Shown here piece by piece: positions 10,767-21,434 of a DNA stretch of 64,000 nt. The notes under the pieces were generated by a model, which saw only the letters and a list, made by a program, of their open reading frames with translations, searched no databases and was not told the DNA's origin. Origin of the DNA: Daucus carota subsp. sativus (Eukaryota; Streptophyta; Magnoliopsida; Apiales; Apiaceae); the NCBI RefSeq assembly GCF_001625215.2, contig NC_030385.2, positions 45,967,598 through 46,031,597 on the forward strand, read 5' to 3'. Within the stretch, counting starts at the first letter, position 1. Each line of letters begins with the position of its first letter. A program made the translations under genes and the position numbers.

Positions 10767-13693
10767 GATTTAATTATTGTTGTTACAGAAGATTTTACGA
10801 GTACTATGTAAGCCGTAACCCATAACAAGATGCAGTTGGAGGCGGAAAGATGGTGGATCGAGTTGCAGAAGGACGAGATGAGAGTATAGAGAGAGCCTTC
10901 TTCAATTATTACCTTTTAATCAAACAAATATTTCATGTGTATAAACAGTCTGTCTGATTTTTAAAGAATGTTGTAAACAACAAAAATAATTACACCAGCA
11001 TTATAAGAAGATGCGGTATTTTTTTTATTTTTGTTTTGAAATAGTCGCACTTGCATATATTAAATTTTTTTAGCAATAAGTTTACAAATAAATTCCGGAA
11101 CTGTATGATATCACTCTATAAGATCTGACATAGAATAGGTAGCTTACGCTAACATATGAGCTATATATCCTATTCGCAAATCTACGATGAAAACCACTGA
11201 CACCTCCTCACAATGTTTAAGGACCTCACCACACTCTTCAATAATAGTGTGAAATTTGAATTTCCTCCTTCATGAGGGATTTTTTAGGATTCTTTCTTTG
11301 GTATTTTTTAGGATTAACAGATCGATAGAAAATGAAGAAAGACACGAGGAAAAATCCGTTTGATTATCTGGTATCGTGATGCGTAGTAAAACAACATAAT
11401 GATCTTTTTGCAAGGAGTTAGGGTCCGGAATAAAAATCAAATCATATTAATTTGATTACAGTCTTGGAAATTTCTTTCCGTTCATCCCATCTAAGAATCG
11501 ACGAGTATAGATCACGTCAAACAAAATCGATTCGCCAACCCGATGATTATGGAATCGAAATATAGAGTGATCTATTAACAACTATCTGATTCGATTATAT
11601 AGGTTTAGATCAATCGTCCTAATTAACTATTAAGCATGTCCACAGTTCACTTTTCATTTCATTTTTATGATGAAGTCAAAGAAAAACGTCAACAGAAATA
11701 GGCTACTATTGCACCGCGCGTAATATATAATTTAAAGTCGTCGTATCATTATTTTTTATATTAGAAAAAAGAGACGACTCTGGTAAAGAAGGGGAGAAGA
11801 CTTTGTATGCATTATATTAAAATTTTACGCATATTTAATTCCTTTATAGTTTATATAGTTATTAGTATTAATTTGGGTAATAGTACTCTACTAGTACCGA
11901 TCTGTGCAATTAGCAGAATAATTAAAATTAGTCAGTACTGTATTATATTAGGGTTTGACTCTGAGCGGCAAGCTAATTGTAGGGCCTGTTGCTGTGTATA
12001 ATCTACTGAAGCTCATTTTTCTTCTTCTTTTCTGATCTTAAATCGTGAATTTTCTCAGCAAATTGATTTCTCCGGTCAATACCGAGGCGACCAAACCGAA
12101 GCCACAAATCCAGTCTGTAAATACTGAACAGTTCAAAATGCATGTTGTCATCATACACGTTGGAGATTTTTTTTAAAAAAATATCAGTGTCTGGGGTCAG
12201 CACACTCATATCCCGAGCATGGTAGCTCATTTACTTCCAGAATGTTCAAAAAATCGAACATCCTGTTAGGCTACTAGCACACTCATACCCCCAAACATGG
12301 TAGTCCACTTACTTCTAAAATATCCAAAAAATCAAACTTGTAACATCAAGGGAGCAAGTCTTAAACGTCACTGTCCAATCACCTGGACACCGGTGGGGTT
12401 ATTACGTTGGAGAATTTTTGTAATACTCCAAATGAGGTCAGATTCCGCAAGCATATTCCAATCGTTACAGTTACGCACAAGAAGTCAACATAAATAATCA
12501 ACTAAAGAAAACAAACAACTTCAGGCATGTCATTTTCATATTCCTAGTTATGTCAATGTTAATGTTAATTAGGGATCTGGACTTTCACGTTGCTCACCCT
12601 GCAGCCAGTTCTTAACTTCTGGCTCAGCTAATCTCAAGGACCAAACGCTTTTGCGGGGCCTTACGTCAGATTTTTAAGAAAAATAGTACTACCACTATTC
12701 AAAGAATTTAAACAGGTTAGCGACAACTAGATGGTCGTACGCAAAGTCCAGATGCGACTTCATATAATAAATTATCGCTATAATTTATATGGTTGCAGAC
12801 TTGTAGGGCTATATCAATATTATCCGGCCGGGTGATTTAATATTTTAATGCATAATTTGGTGGAGGTGTGTTTTTAATGCTAGCAGGGAGATACGTAATA
12901 TTAAATATTGAAGAGGATAAAGCTAATGAGATTATATAATACTATAAAAGTTGATATTTTTTATAATGTCATAGGTTATACGTTCTTTTTGAAATATAAA
13001 TCGCTTGATTTTTTGTACGTATTTTTAAGTCTTTTGTCTACATGCTAAAATTGATGGAGGAACAAAACATATTAACATAATTTCGGAGGTGGAAACCTTA
13101 ATGACAAAGGATAAAAATATATAGTAGACTAACAAAGTAGTCACGGAGATTAACATCATAAAAGTTAAAATTTCTTAACATATATTTGTTTAATATTATT
13201 TTCAGAAGAATTTAGCTGTAAACTAGCTTTGCACAAAAAAGGAAAAAAAGCTTCACACATGAAATTGGTTATAAAATTTTTCACAAAATGATATTCGTTA
13301 AAATTTTTGATAAGAATTAATTTCTATTATATCCACACAAACATCAGTATTAAAACATCTTGATTCAATTATCGCGAAATTTTGTATTTAATTTTATGTT
13401 TATTTCTTATTAAATAACTGAATGGCAGATGGAAATAATATAAGGCAACCATTTGTCAACTACTGCAATCAGGAAGACTAATTCAATCACCAAGTTGCAT
13501 GCCTCCTTTCCGTCGTATTACTTTTGTCCGCACCGCAGGTCAATTCGTTACGTTCGTATTCTCTAATATATATATATATATAGTCGACAAACTGGCTACT
13601 AAATAATTATCCTGCAGCTGATTCAATCCGTTCGAAAAGCTGTGAGTTAAAGACCACAGATTTAAAAATCAAGAACTGAAGCCCGAAAGAAGT
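10767..13693. other. Intergenic; decayed repeats, upstream region of array member 5
   Basis: No gene seen. Around 10820-10850 is decayed glycine-codon DNA from the lost tail of member 4. A direct repeat sits at 12198-12336. The minus-strand frame at 12003-12230 shows no family resemblance. Near 13539-13553 is GGTCAATTCGTTACG, shared with two other members, followed by a TA run at 13567-13582 that may act as TATA. Confidence 0.5.
12198..12336. repeat. Imperfect direct repeat, unit about 70 bp
   Basis: GCACACTCATATCCCGAGCATGG…TTACTTCCAGAATGTTC and GCACACTCATACCCCCAAACATGG…TTACTTCTAAAATATCC are diverged tandem copies, each ending CAAAAAATCGAAC or CAAAAAATCAAAC. Origin unknown. Confidence 0.5.
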
Positions 13694-13969
13694 ATGGATA
13701 CAGGTAATCTTATTTTGCTGATATGGATCGGCGTTGTCTTAACAAGTGTGATTTGCACTGCTGTGTATTTCGGAGGAATGATTGGTGCCCTAGTTAGGTG
13801 GCTTTCTCGTACTTGTGCGCGAAGATCTACTGCAATTACTCCGGTTGATATGATGATGCACTCCTCGACGCCACCAGATGTTTATCCTGACGTTGAGAAA
13901 GGCGGATTCGACGTTATTGATACTACTAGTGTGACTTCAGATGATGAGAAGATAAAGAATATTGTTTAA
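13694..13969 (+). CDS. Short membrane protein, array member 5 (YPDVEKG family, no glycine tail)
   Basis: A 91-residue protein: MDTGNLILLIWIGVVLTSVICTAVYFGG is a single membrane span, then RWLSRTCARR (basic with Cys), TPVDMM, and VYPDVEKG at about 67-74. It ends DTTSVTSDDEKIKNIV, an acidic tail replacing the glycine tail. It is a near twin of the gene at 16701, with which it shares leader and 3' flank (see the repeat at 14280-14515). After the stop, another frame still encodes a Gly-rich stretch. The leader GAACTGAAGCCCGAAAGAAGT just before the ATG is conserved in the twin. No known domain; function unknown. Confidence 0.75.
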   Translation: MDTGNLILLIWIGVVLTSVICTAVYFGGMIGALVRWLSRTCARRSTAITPVDMMMHSSTPPDVYPDVEKGGFDVIDTTSVTSDDEKIKNIV

Positions 13970-13977
13970 TAGGGAAT

Positions 13978-14095
13978 AATACAAGTACTAGCAAGAGTAG
14001 TCGTCCGTGGCGAGGAGCAGTTGAAGTGCAAGGCGGGGGCAGTGAAGACGGTGGTGGAGATAGTAGAGCCGGTGGTTGTTCACTGCCGGTCCTTG
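13978..14095 (+). pseudogene. Relic of a glycine-rich tail after the stop codon of member 5
   Basis: In a frame different from the upstream gene the DNA reads STSKSSRPWRG…, then QGGGSEDGGGDSRAGGC around 14029-14082. This matches in order the ASRYSGGG…GGGD… tail of members 1 and 3. It indicates an ancestral longer gene whose tail was cut off by a new stop and frame shift. Confidence 0.55.
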
Positions 14096-14279
14096 TAGTT
14101 TTTTTAAATTTATAAGTTCCTAATTATGTATACATATTTGTTCGAACACTAATTGGAATTAAGTTCCATTGCTGTGTATAGTATCTTGGGTTGATTCTTG
14201 CTCGCCTATATATATATAATACAAAACCAATGTCCTGAAAAATTTAGTGGCATGTTTAGAAAATGGATTTCATTTGAAA

Positions 14280-14515
14280 TTCGCGTTTCCTCTGAAAATC
14301 TTTCTGCTCTTATACTTCATCCACTATAAACCTTATGTACGCCTGCTGCTTTCTGCAGATTTCTATATAATTGATATTTCAGGAAATCGACGATTGGTAC
14401 CTTGCCATGATCCATCTGCAACCCGGATTGATTCGATCCTTCTATATCCCTTCCGGTACTTTTTATGCTACCTTCACTGTCACAAATTCTCCTTTTTACC
14501 TGCCATGGAGTACTG
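14280..14515. repeat. 3' flank duplicated at 17290-17515
   Basis: Both stretches contain TTCCTCTGAAAATCTTTCTG / CCCTCTGAAAATTTTCTGC, CTTGCCAT, ATCTGCAACCCGGATT, CCCTTCC and GTCACAAATTCTCCTT in the same order and spacing. Together with the twin genes they show that a unit of about 0.8 kb (gene plus 3' flank) was duplicated. Small open frames inside are not genes. Confidence 0.7.
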
Positions 14516-14759
14516 AAGGTCCGATATATATGCGCAGCCAGGTCCATTTTACATGGCGACGAGCTTTGCTATATAAACCTAGTTTTTTTTCACATGCACC
14601 AAAGAGATCAGTAGTTATTTTATAAGAAAATCTTTGATATATTGCAAACTGCGAATGCAAAAGTTTTTATGTTAACTTAGGTTCAAAAGTTAAAATTGAT
14701 TGATTACAAAAAATATATATTTGACAGTAGTAGCAATTATATAAGTATCATAGTTAGAT

Positions 14760-14915
14760 CTGAAGGCCAAGGCTGTGGGAAAAAGATTACACCATCATCA
14801 TTCGTCATTATCTCAATAATTGTGTGCAACTGTTGTGTAGAATCTTTATTATATGCCGAGTATATTCGAACAAAGCTAGGTTTTAATCCAACTAATTCAA
14901 TTTGGTATTTAATAA
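14760..14915 (+). promoter_or_regulatory. Orphan copy of an array promoter region, no gene behind it
   Basis: GTGGGAAAAAGATTACACCATCATCATTCGTC and ATATGCCGAGTATATTCGAA (read in pieces) match, in order, upstream DNA of member 7 at about 18630-18770 (GTGGGAAAAGGATTACAACT, ATATGCTGAGTATATTCCAA, CAACTATTTCAAT). No MD[ST]G reading frame follows, so this is the upstream part of a lost or never complete array copy. Confidence 0.5.
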
Positions 14916-16700
14916 ATTAGCTGTTCAAGATTTAGTGGCCTCATGATGGCCTAAAGCAGAAAAACAATTTTCAGGAAAAACCATGTAATTAATAGTATGC
15001 ATAGACGTGTGTTTGCAGAGATGACGGCAGATGAAATTAAAAGGGGTTGGACAAGTTTCTTCGCAATATATATAGTTAAATATATTTATCTTTTCACGGG
15101 ACTTACCAAAATGCTTGAAAATATACCAAACACACGCTTAGGTTAAAAAGAATACAAAAAGTTTAAAGATATTAATTACTCCCTCGTTTCATAATACTGA
15201 CTCCTCTCACAAAAAGAGATTTGGTGGAGACAGGGTTATCAGCGTTGTGAGCTATGAGACAGCCGAGCGCTCTAAATCGTTTTCAACCCTGATGAAAAAC
15301 AATTACAGGCAAGCCTAATAATTAATATTACACTACAAATAATTAATAATTTGGTATTGTATATTATTTCTATTAATATATCATACATTTGATATATATT
15401 ATATACATTCAAATTATATCAATTCAATTAATCCAAGTGAATTATTTTGAATATGCAGTTTGATATTCAATTTATCGACCACCTCATGTGCCTGGTCTCA
15501 AATAATAACGACAATTTGACAAGTGGATAAAAGACTAAAGTCCAGATGATATACATAAGTATTTTTCTAGAATTGCTTCCTTGTAATGGGCATTTTTATG
15601 ACCATTTCTAAGTTTTGTTTGACATATTTTTTTTAAATAACTGATAGGAAGAATAAGAGATATTCAAAAATTAATTTAATAAAACTTATGATAATATTAG
15701 ATATATTGTAAATTAGATATGCTAGTTACTAAAGAAATATTATTAAGAATATATAATTTTGCTTCACGTATATTTCTAGTGCATAATTTATATAAGTTAA
15801 TATATAATTATTAAAAATTAATCAAAATATGTTCAATTTAACTAAAAAAGTTCAATAAATTAATTTATTGGAAGGGAATAGGGCTTCTCTCAACTTTGAT
15901 TATATTTCCATCTAATATGTTAATATTTAAATTATTATAAAAATTAAGATCCCAATCACGTTGAAATATACCAATTTTAAAATTTTATATTAATAATTTA
16001 AAATTTAATAATAATATAAAATGTAATCTCATAAATTATATGTTGCAGTGTTGTACTTCTATATATATAAATCATATGTTATTACACTTCTTCCTCCGTA
16101 CATATATGTTTCGTTATTTTATGTATAGATCCATTTCACACGTTGTGGGCGTACATAAATTATTAACATGCGTACTCCCTCGTGTTCATTTATCCACGCA
16201 CTAAAAAAATATCATATTCAATAAATTTTAACATACACAGTAGCTTTGATTACAGATTATCGAATGTGAACAAAACTGCAGAAAGAAATGAGTTCAAAAC
16301 AATTTAGCTAGTCTTATTATTAGCATTTGTTATTATTCGTTTGGCAGTTTTGACATTATCTATGCTGGTATCGTGCATATATATACTTGTCGGGTTATGT
16401 GATGAATATGCGAGTGTTTTATTTAAATATACCTCGTGGAAATATTATTATATAAGAGTGTTCAACTTTAAAATAACAAAGTTGCTCCAGTGGATGATTA
16501 GAAAATTAATCTCGTGTATGATTAATTAATCACCCTGCAGGTGCTTCCGTCTTTTTCCGTCCAGTTTTTTTTTTTTGGCCCCAAAAGAATTTGCTATTTA
16601 ATCATCAAGCTAATTCCATCTGGTTTCAAAAAGCTGTTCATTGTGGACAGACCATATAAATCAAGCATTGAAGCCGGAAGCATTGAAGCCGGAAAGAAGT
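14916..16700. other. Intergenic, no gene seen
   Basis: Very AT-rich. An isolated Stowaway-like end lies near 15180. The leader of the next gene (16660-16700) has a 15-base tandem duplication (GCATTGAAGCCGGAA repeated). Confidence 0.5.
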
Positions 16701-16976
16701 ATGGATATAGGTAATCTCATTCTACTGATATGGACTGGTGTCGTCTTAACAAGTATAATTTGTACTGCTGTTTATTTCGGAGGAATGGTTGGTGCCTTAA
16801 TTAGCTGGCTTTCTCGTACATGTTCGCGAAGAACTACTGCTGTTACTCCGGTTGATATGATGCAGTGGTCGACAACAACAGATGTTTATACTGACGTTGA
16901 GAAAGGCGAATTCAATGTTATTGATACTACTAGTGTGACTTCAGATGATGAGAAGACAAGGAATATTGTTTTGTAG
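16701..16976 (+). CDS. Short membrane protein, array member 6 (twin of member 5)
   Basis: A 91-residue protein starting MDIGNLILLIWTGVVLTSIICTAVYFGG (membrane span), then SWLSRTCSRR, TPVDMM, VYTDVEKG and the acidic tail DTTSVTSDDEKTRNIVL. It differs from member 5 at about one residue in five. The start at 16701 is set by homology; the frame is open further upstream but contains no ATG there. Replacement of P by T inside the shared motif (YTDVEKG) suggests that Asp-Val-Glu-Lys-Gly is the core. Only weak traces of Gly codons follow the stop. Function unknown; same caveats as for its twin. Confidence 0.75.
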   Translation: MDIGNLILLIWTGVVLTSIICTAVYFGGMVGALISWLSRTCSRRTTAVTPVDMMQWSTTTDVYTDVEKGEFNVIDTTSVTSDDEKTRNIVL

Positions 16977-18025
16977 GAATATTGTTTTTCTGGCAGTTGC
17001 AGTTATAGGTTGCTAAGGAAATAATAACTGTAAGAAGCTGAAAAATGTTATTTCTGGAGCAAAGTTTTTATTTTCAGAGCAATTTGTATAATTAGAGTGA
17101 TGCGAATTAACTGCAGGCTCTAATATTCGAAGGCTAATTGGAAGTTCCATTGCTCCGTATGTATTTGTTTTTCTAGCTGTTGCTTTTACAGATTCCTAAG
17201 AAAATGAACTGAAAGAAATATAATCCTTATATATAATAAGAACAGGTATTCTTTGTTTTCAGAGTTTTTGTTTAGCAAGTCGCTATGATTCAATTAGTTC
17301 CCTCTGAAAATTTTCTGCTTCGCTTCATCTACTATATTTACCTTATATTACTCCTGCTTTGAATTCTTCGGATTTGTATGATTTATGTTTGAGGAACTCG
17401 ACTTTGGAACTTGCCATATGAATCTGCAACCCGGATTCGAGCTAGCTCGTTAATCCCTTCCACTTTTTAAGCTATCCTCACTTGTCACAAATTCTCCTTC
17501 TTAACTGCCATGCATCCAATCTGCGCTCCCAGGCTCTGGGTTAGTTTAGAGAGAGAGAGACAGAGATGTTGCGAGCAACCTTGGAAATATGAAGAGCAAC
17601 TCCGCAGAGGTCTAATGTCGTCTAATATGTGGATTATTACCAAAATGTAACAATCCACGCAAGATGTCTCCACTTCTTTACATGTTCGCAAATCTGATAA
17701 TTGCAACATCTTCAAACACTAAGACTTTATGAATATGATATGAATGTTGGAAAGTTTTATTCCCAACGACTTGAAATTTTGAAAGTAATAAGATTAAAAC
17801 GTATGATTTACAAACGCAAAAACTACAAGCCCAATCAACTATTTTCACACTACTGTAATTATCTGATAGTATTGCTGACTTGATGTATCCAAAACCAGCT
17901 TGATAAGATAAAATAATAAAGTCAAAATGATTTTTCATTATATACTTACGAGAAAAACGGCTATTTCTAATCTAGCAAAGTGGACAAAAATGCTTGATGG
18001 ACCCGTGCCAAGTGGCCACTTGTGA

Positions 18026-18379
18026 GAGCAACTCCAATGCAATGCTATTCTTGGTTCTATTGCTATATTATAGCATCAAAAGTAAAAAAACTCAACTCCA
18101 AAGGGGTGCTATATTTGGATGCATCCATGCATAGATGCATCCTTGGTTCTATATTTGAAACCAAGGATGGATCCATCCATGTTGCCACATCATCAATAAC
18201 TAGAAATTGGAGTGCAAGTTTTATTTTAGCACCAAAAAACACTTTTTGGTGCAAGTTTGAAACTAATTATAGAACTTAGCATTGGAGTGCAAGTTTTATT
18301 TTAGCACCAAAAAACACTTTTTGGTGCTATATTATAGCAATAGCAATAGATATATAGCATTTAGCATTGGACTTGCTCT
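18026..18379. mobile_element. Inverted-repeat element (AGAGCAACTCCAATGC termini)
   Basis: Left AGAGCAACTCCAATGC and right GCATTGGACTTGCTCT are near-perfect inverted copies. Inside, a block TTGGAGTGCAAGTTTTATTT followed by AGCACCAAAAAACAC occurs twice in tandem (about 18205-18260 and 18285-18325). Similar ends are common in Tourist/hAT-type plant MITEs. Non-coding. Confidence 0.6.
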
Positions 18380-18436
18380 GAGGTCTCGTGAAATCCACCA
18401 AATATTTTTTACGAGAAATCAAACTTAGATGCAGTA

Positions 18437-18573
18437 AGAGCATGATTGGATAACCCAAGTGGTTAAGGGCTTATCCTCTATCGTCTCAGGTCATGGGTTC
18501 GACTCTGACTCACCCCGAGAATATCTTAGAACAGATACACTTCTTAAGGTTATAAGCCATATTAGTCAAAAAA
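18437..18573 (+). mobile_element. tRNA-derived SINE with 16-bp target duplication
   Basis: It has an A-box-like GATAACCCAAGTGGTTAAGG and a B-box GGTCATGGGTTCGACTC, about 45 bases apart as in a Pol III promoter, and ends in poly(A). The flanks AAACTTAGATGCAGTA at 18421-18436 and 18574-18589 are identical. Decayed relatives are at about 19870-19970 and 37500-37770. The cloverleaf is not maintained, so it is not a tRNA gene. Confidence 0.85.
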
Positions 18574-18863
18574 AAACTTAGATGCAGTAGCTTCGCAAAT
18601 AATGAGATATAAACGAAGGCAAGATGAATGTGGGAAAAGGATTACAACTCTATCATTTGTCAATTGCTTCAATTGTGTGCTGGTCAATTACGTCTGCCTT
18701 ACGCTTGTAATCTTAAACATATGCTGAGTATATTCCAATAAAACTAGCTACTCATCCCAACTATTTCAATGTGTTTGAAAAACGTTGTTAAAACAAAACC
18801 ATATATAAATCCAGAACTGAATTAAACTAGACAAAGTACTTGATCCCAGGAAAAGAAACAAGA

Positions 18864-19118
18864 ATGGATTCAGGAACGCTTATTTTACTGATATGGGTCG
18901 GTGTTGTCTTTGCGAGTATAGTTTGTACTGCTGCGTATTTTGGAGGATTGGGCGGTGCCATAATAAGGTGTTTTTCTCGTGTATCTACTAGGAATGTGAG
19001 AAGGAGTCCTGCTGTTACTCCGGTGCAGACTTTGCAGAGTTCGACGATAGCAGCAACTACTGTTAGTCCACACGTTGAGAAAGGTGAAACCGACAATGTT
19101 AGTACTACTACTACGTAA
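18864..19118 (+). CDS. Short membrane protein, array member 7 (PHVEKG variant)
   Basis: An 84-residue protein: MDSGTLILLIWVGVVFASIVCTAAYFGG (one membrane span), then IIRCFSR, a basic/Ser/Thr linker with TPV, and SPHVEKG at about 70-76, ending ETDNVSTTTT. The span is closest to member 4 (IWVGVVFASI-CTAAYFGGLGGA), while TPV links it to members 5 and 6. About 35 bases after the stop, 19147-19170 reads ACTTCCGGTGGAGGTGGAAG (TSGGGGS), a relic of the glycine tail seen in member 1 (TSGGGGSRYS). Start chosen at the shared MD[ST]G. Function unknown. Confidence 0.75.
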   Translation: MDSGTLILLIWVGVVFASIVCTAAYFGGLGGAIIRCFSRVSTRNVRRSPAVTPVQTLQSSTIAATTVSPHVEKGETDNVSTTTT

Positions 19119-19851
19119 GATACGAAGATTGTTTTAGCAATGTATAGTACTTCCGGTGGAGGTGGAAGCCTGATTCCATTTAAAATGATCAATGATCTCT
19201 TTTTCCCGCGGCATAATACATGAATATTACCCGCATAGGTAATTGTTAGCTATGTTTGTTTTGAGGGATTATATGATATTCGGTTAATATTTTGTTATTC
19301 AAGCTGTTGTAAGATAAACTTTAGCAAAACAATGATTGTTCATAGCATTCGGTGGTAGTTGTTAACATTTTTAGGATCTAAGCCAGCAAATTAAACCAGT
19401 CTCTATCATGCAACTTCGTAGAATTAAAGAAGTTGCTATGAACAAAACAATTGTTCATAGCTATGCTTTAAGAATTTTCTGAGCAGAACTGTAGTTCAAC
19501 TCTGATACTTGTTTCGAAACTAATGCATGCATGTATTGCAGAGGAATGGGATGGTCGAAAAGGGGTTCGCATTGTCTAAGAGATAGAGAATGAGGGTGTA
19601 GTAGTAACAGATGCATTTTTTTAGGGGCTATTTAGAAACATGGGGAAGGATTTTTAAGAATTTTGACGAGATGATGCCTCAAGGAAGGTTGGTAACCTAA
19701 TCTAGGAACTGATCCAGAGTTCTTGTATGGTTTCTTGTTAGGAAAAAATGTATAGAGGCAAAGCTGTCATGAGAAGAATGTTGCATAAGGGTACAGCCCA
19801 GGGTTCGGAGAGTCATATAATTAAATTGTTACTACACGACATTTGCGAATA

Positions 19852-19931
19852 AAAACTCACCAATGAAGAGCACCAGTGGATAACCCAAATGAAAACTCAC
19901 CAATGAAGAGCACCAGTGGATAACCCAAATG
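19852..19931. repeat. Perfect 40-bp tandem duplication
   Basis: AAAACTCACCAATGAAGAGC…AACCCAAATG occurs at 19852-19891 and is repeated without a mismatch at 19892-19931. GTGGATAACCCAAATG in it resembles the SINE head at 18437. The identity implies a recent event. Confidence 0.9.
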
Positions 19932-20936
19932 ATGGGTTTATCCTCTGTTGTCCCGAGAGACACACTAACTCCGAAAAACCATCCACATACTTAAATCAAT
20001 GAGTCAAGGTCCAAAGTACTGGGAAAAGAAACTTATTTTTTAAAATAAAGATAAAGCAAATACCGTATACGGTGGAATTGCTTTTTGCCAAAACGGAAGA
20101 TGCAGAAACAGCTCGCCAAGCACATTTGGGAATAACCGTTTACCAAACCAAAATAGATAGATAAATAAATAAAAAGCAAGCATTTCAAACAAATTGCACT
20201 CTAAGAATTGAGTGATTTTATGAAATGTGGTACGTTTTGGAGTTGCATCAATTAATCACATCGATAAGGAACCGACTTGTAGGCTGTAGCCTCACAACAC
20301 CGTAATGGTTGTAACATAAAGATGATTAGATGTTTTGGTACGACGTCGCTCATACTAAATACAGATGGTAAACCAAAATACTAGAATGCTTTCATAGTTT
20401 CATTATTCTGTCAAAAAAACATGAATGCTTTCATTATACTCCATTAATTTATGGTTAGTGCTTTGTTTTTTTTTTTTTTTTGATTAAGGTTAGTGCTTTG
20501 TTATTTTTAACATTCTTTTGATTTAATTTCTGAAAATTATTTTGAGAAACACTACACCATCATATATATTAATAAAAATAATTAAACCTTTACCTTTTTT
20601 AAAAAAGAGACTTTTTTCAAAAGTATCTGATTAAAAACTTATTTCAAAAGTTATTTTGGATTTTCTTTTTTCAATATACCGATTTTTAAAATCAATCTTC
20701 GAATATTTTCATCTATCTTTCGCATCTATTAATTAAAAATTTATAAATTACTATTTACTTCTAACAATACATCATCTTTTTTCGAATTATCAATTAAATA
20801 TTTATGAATTTTATTTTCTCTATTTCTCTAAATTATTAAAATACATGAATAGGTATCCCTGCCCATTTTATTCCATCGATATATTATGATACTGCTATTA
20901 TAAAAATAAATAAATAAATATTATATATACATATAA

Positions 20937-21124
20937 CGGTTTGTCTAGTGTGTGCCCATGGGCACATGCTAAGCGCGGAAATTTTTGTATTTGGGATATT
21001 TTGATTGGTGTGGTTGGTGTATTTGCAGGGGGGTCCACCATTATCAAGAGAGAGGAGCCAATCAAAATCTCCCAAGCACAAAATTTTCCGCGCATGTGCC
21101 CATGGGCACACCATAGAAAAACCG
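20937..21124. mobile_element. Mutator-like miniature element, copy B
   Basis: Ends CGGTTTGTCTAGTGTGTGCC and CACACCATAGAAAAACCG; each terminus carries the palindrome GTGCCCATGGGCAC. The 9-bp flanks TACATATAA at 20928-20936 and 21125-21133 are identical. The arms also pair deeper inside (GCGCGGAAA / TTTTCCGCGC, TTGGGATATTTTGATTGG / CCAATCAAAATCTCCCAA). Confidence 0.9.
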
Positions 21125-21434
21125 TACATATAATTCAAAGAAAAACAAACAAATTTAAAACGATGTGCTATCTGTTGAACCCGACCAATTAGCGAGCCCG
21201 TTGGAGATGAGAGTCCAAGAAGATGACGCAATCCTGGTTATTCTATGCAGCACTCTCCGTCTCGTTCACTTTATTATACACACATGCCCATTGTTTCACA
21301 CTTCCCACTGTAAACACTTTTCTATATTATCATCATTCTCATGAATGACGAACTCATCAATGCCCATCGTATCATTATTCCATTGATTTCATCTACTACC
21401 ACTCCTTTTCTTTTTATTTAACCATTACACACAA

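Larger units (their letters stand above)
16977..18863. other. Intergenic; upstream region of array member 7
   Basis: No gene seen. It includes the duplicated 3' flank (17290-17515), an inverted-repeat element (18026-18379) and a SINE (18437-18573). TATATAAA at 18802-18809 lies about 55 bases before the ATG of member 7 and GGTCAATTACGT lies at 18682-18693. Confidence 0.55.
19119..21434. other. Intergenic, no gene seen
   Basis: Contains the Gly-tail relic (19147-19170), a perfect tandem duplication (19852-19931), a decayed SINE and one Mutator-like miniature element (20937-21124). The small open frames across 20884-21231 are created by that element's palindromes. Confidence 0.55.

Noticed and set aside
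12003-12230. 75-residue minus-strand frame
   Set aside because: No family resemblance; it overlaps an imperfect direct repeat. A decayed transposon piece is possible but cannot be supported.
18437-18573. Possible tRNA gene
   Set aside because: A and B boxes are present, but there is no acceptor stem or anticodon arm and it has poly(A) and a target duplication, so it is a SINE.
20884-21231. Overlapping small frames on both strands (CPWAH-containing)
   Set aside because: Produced by the palindromic ends of a Mutator-like miniature element.
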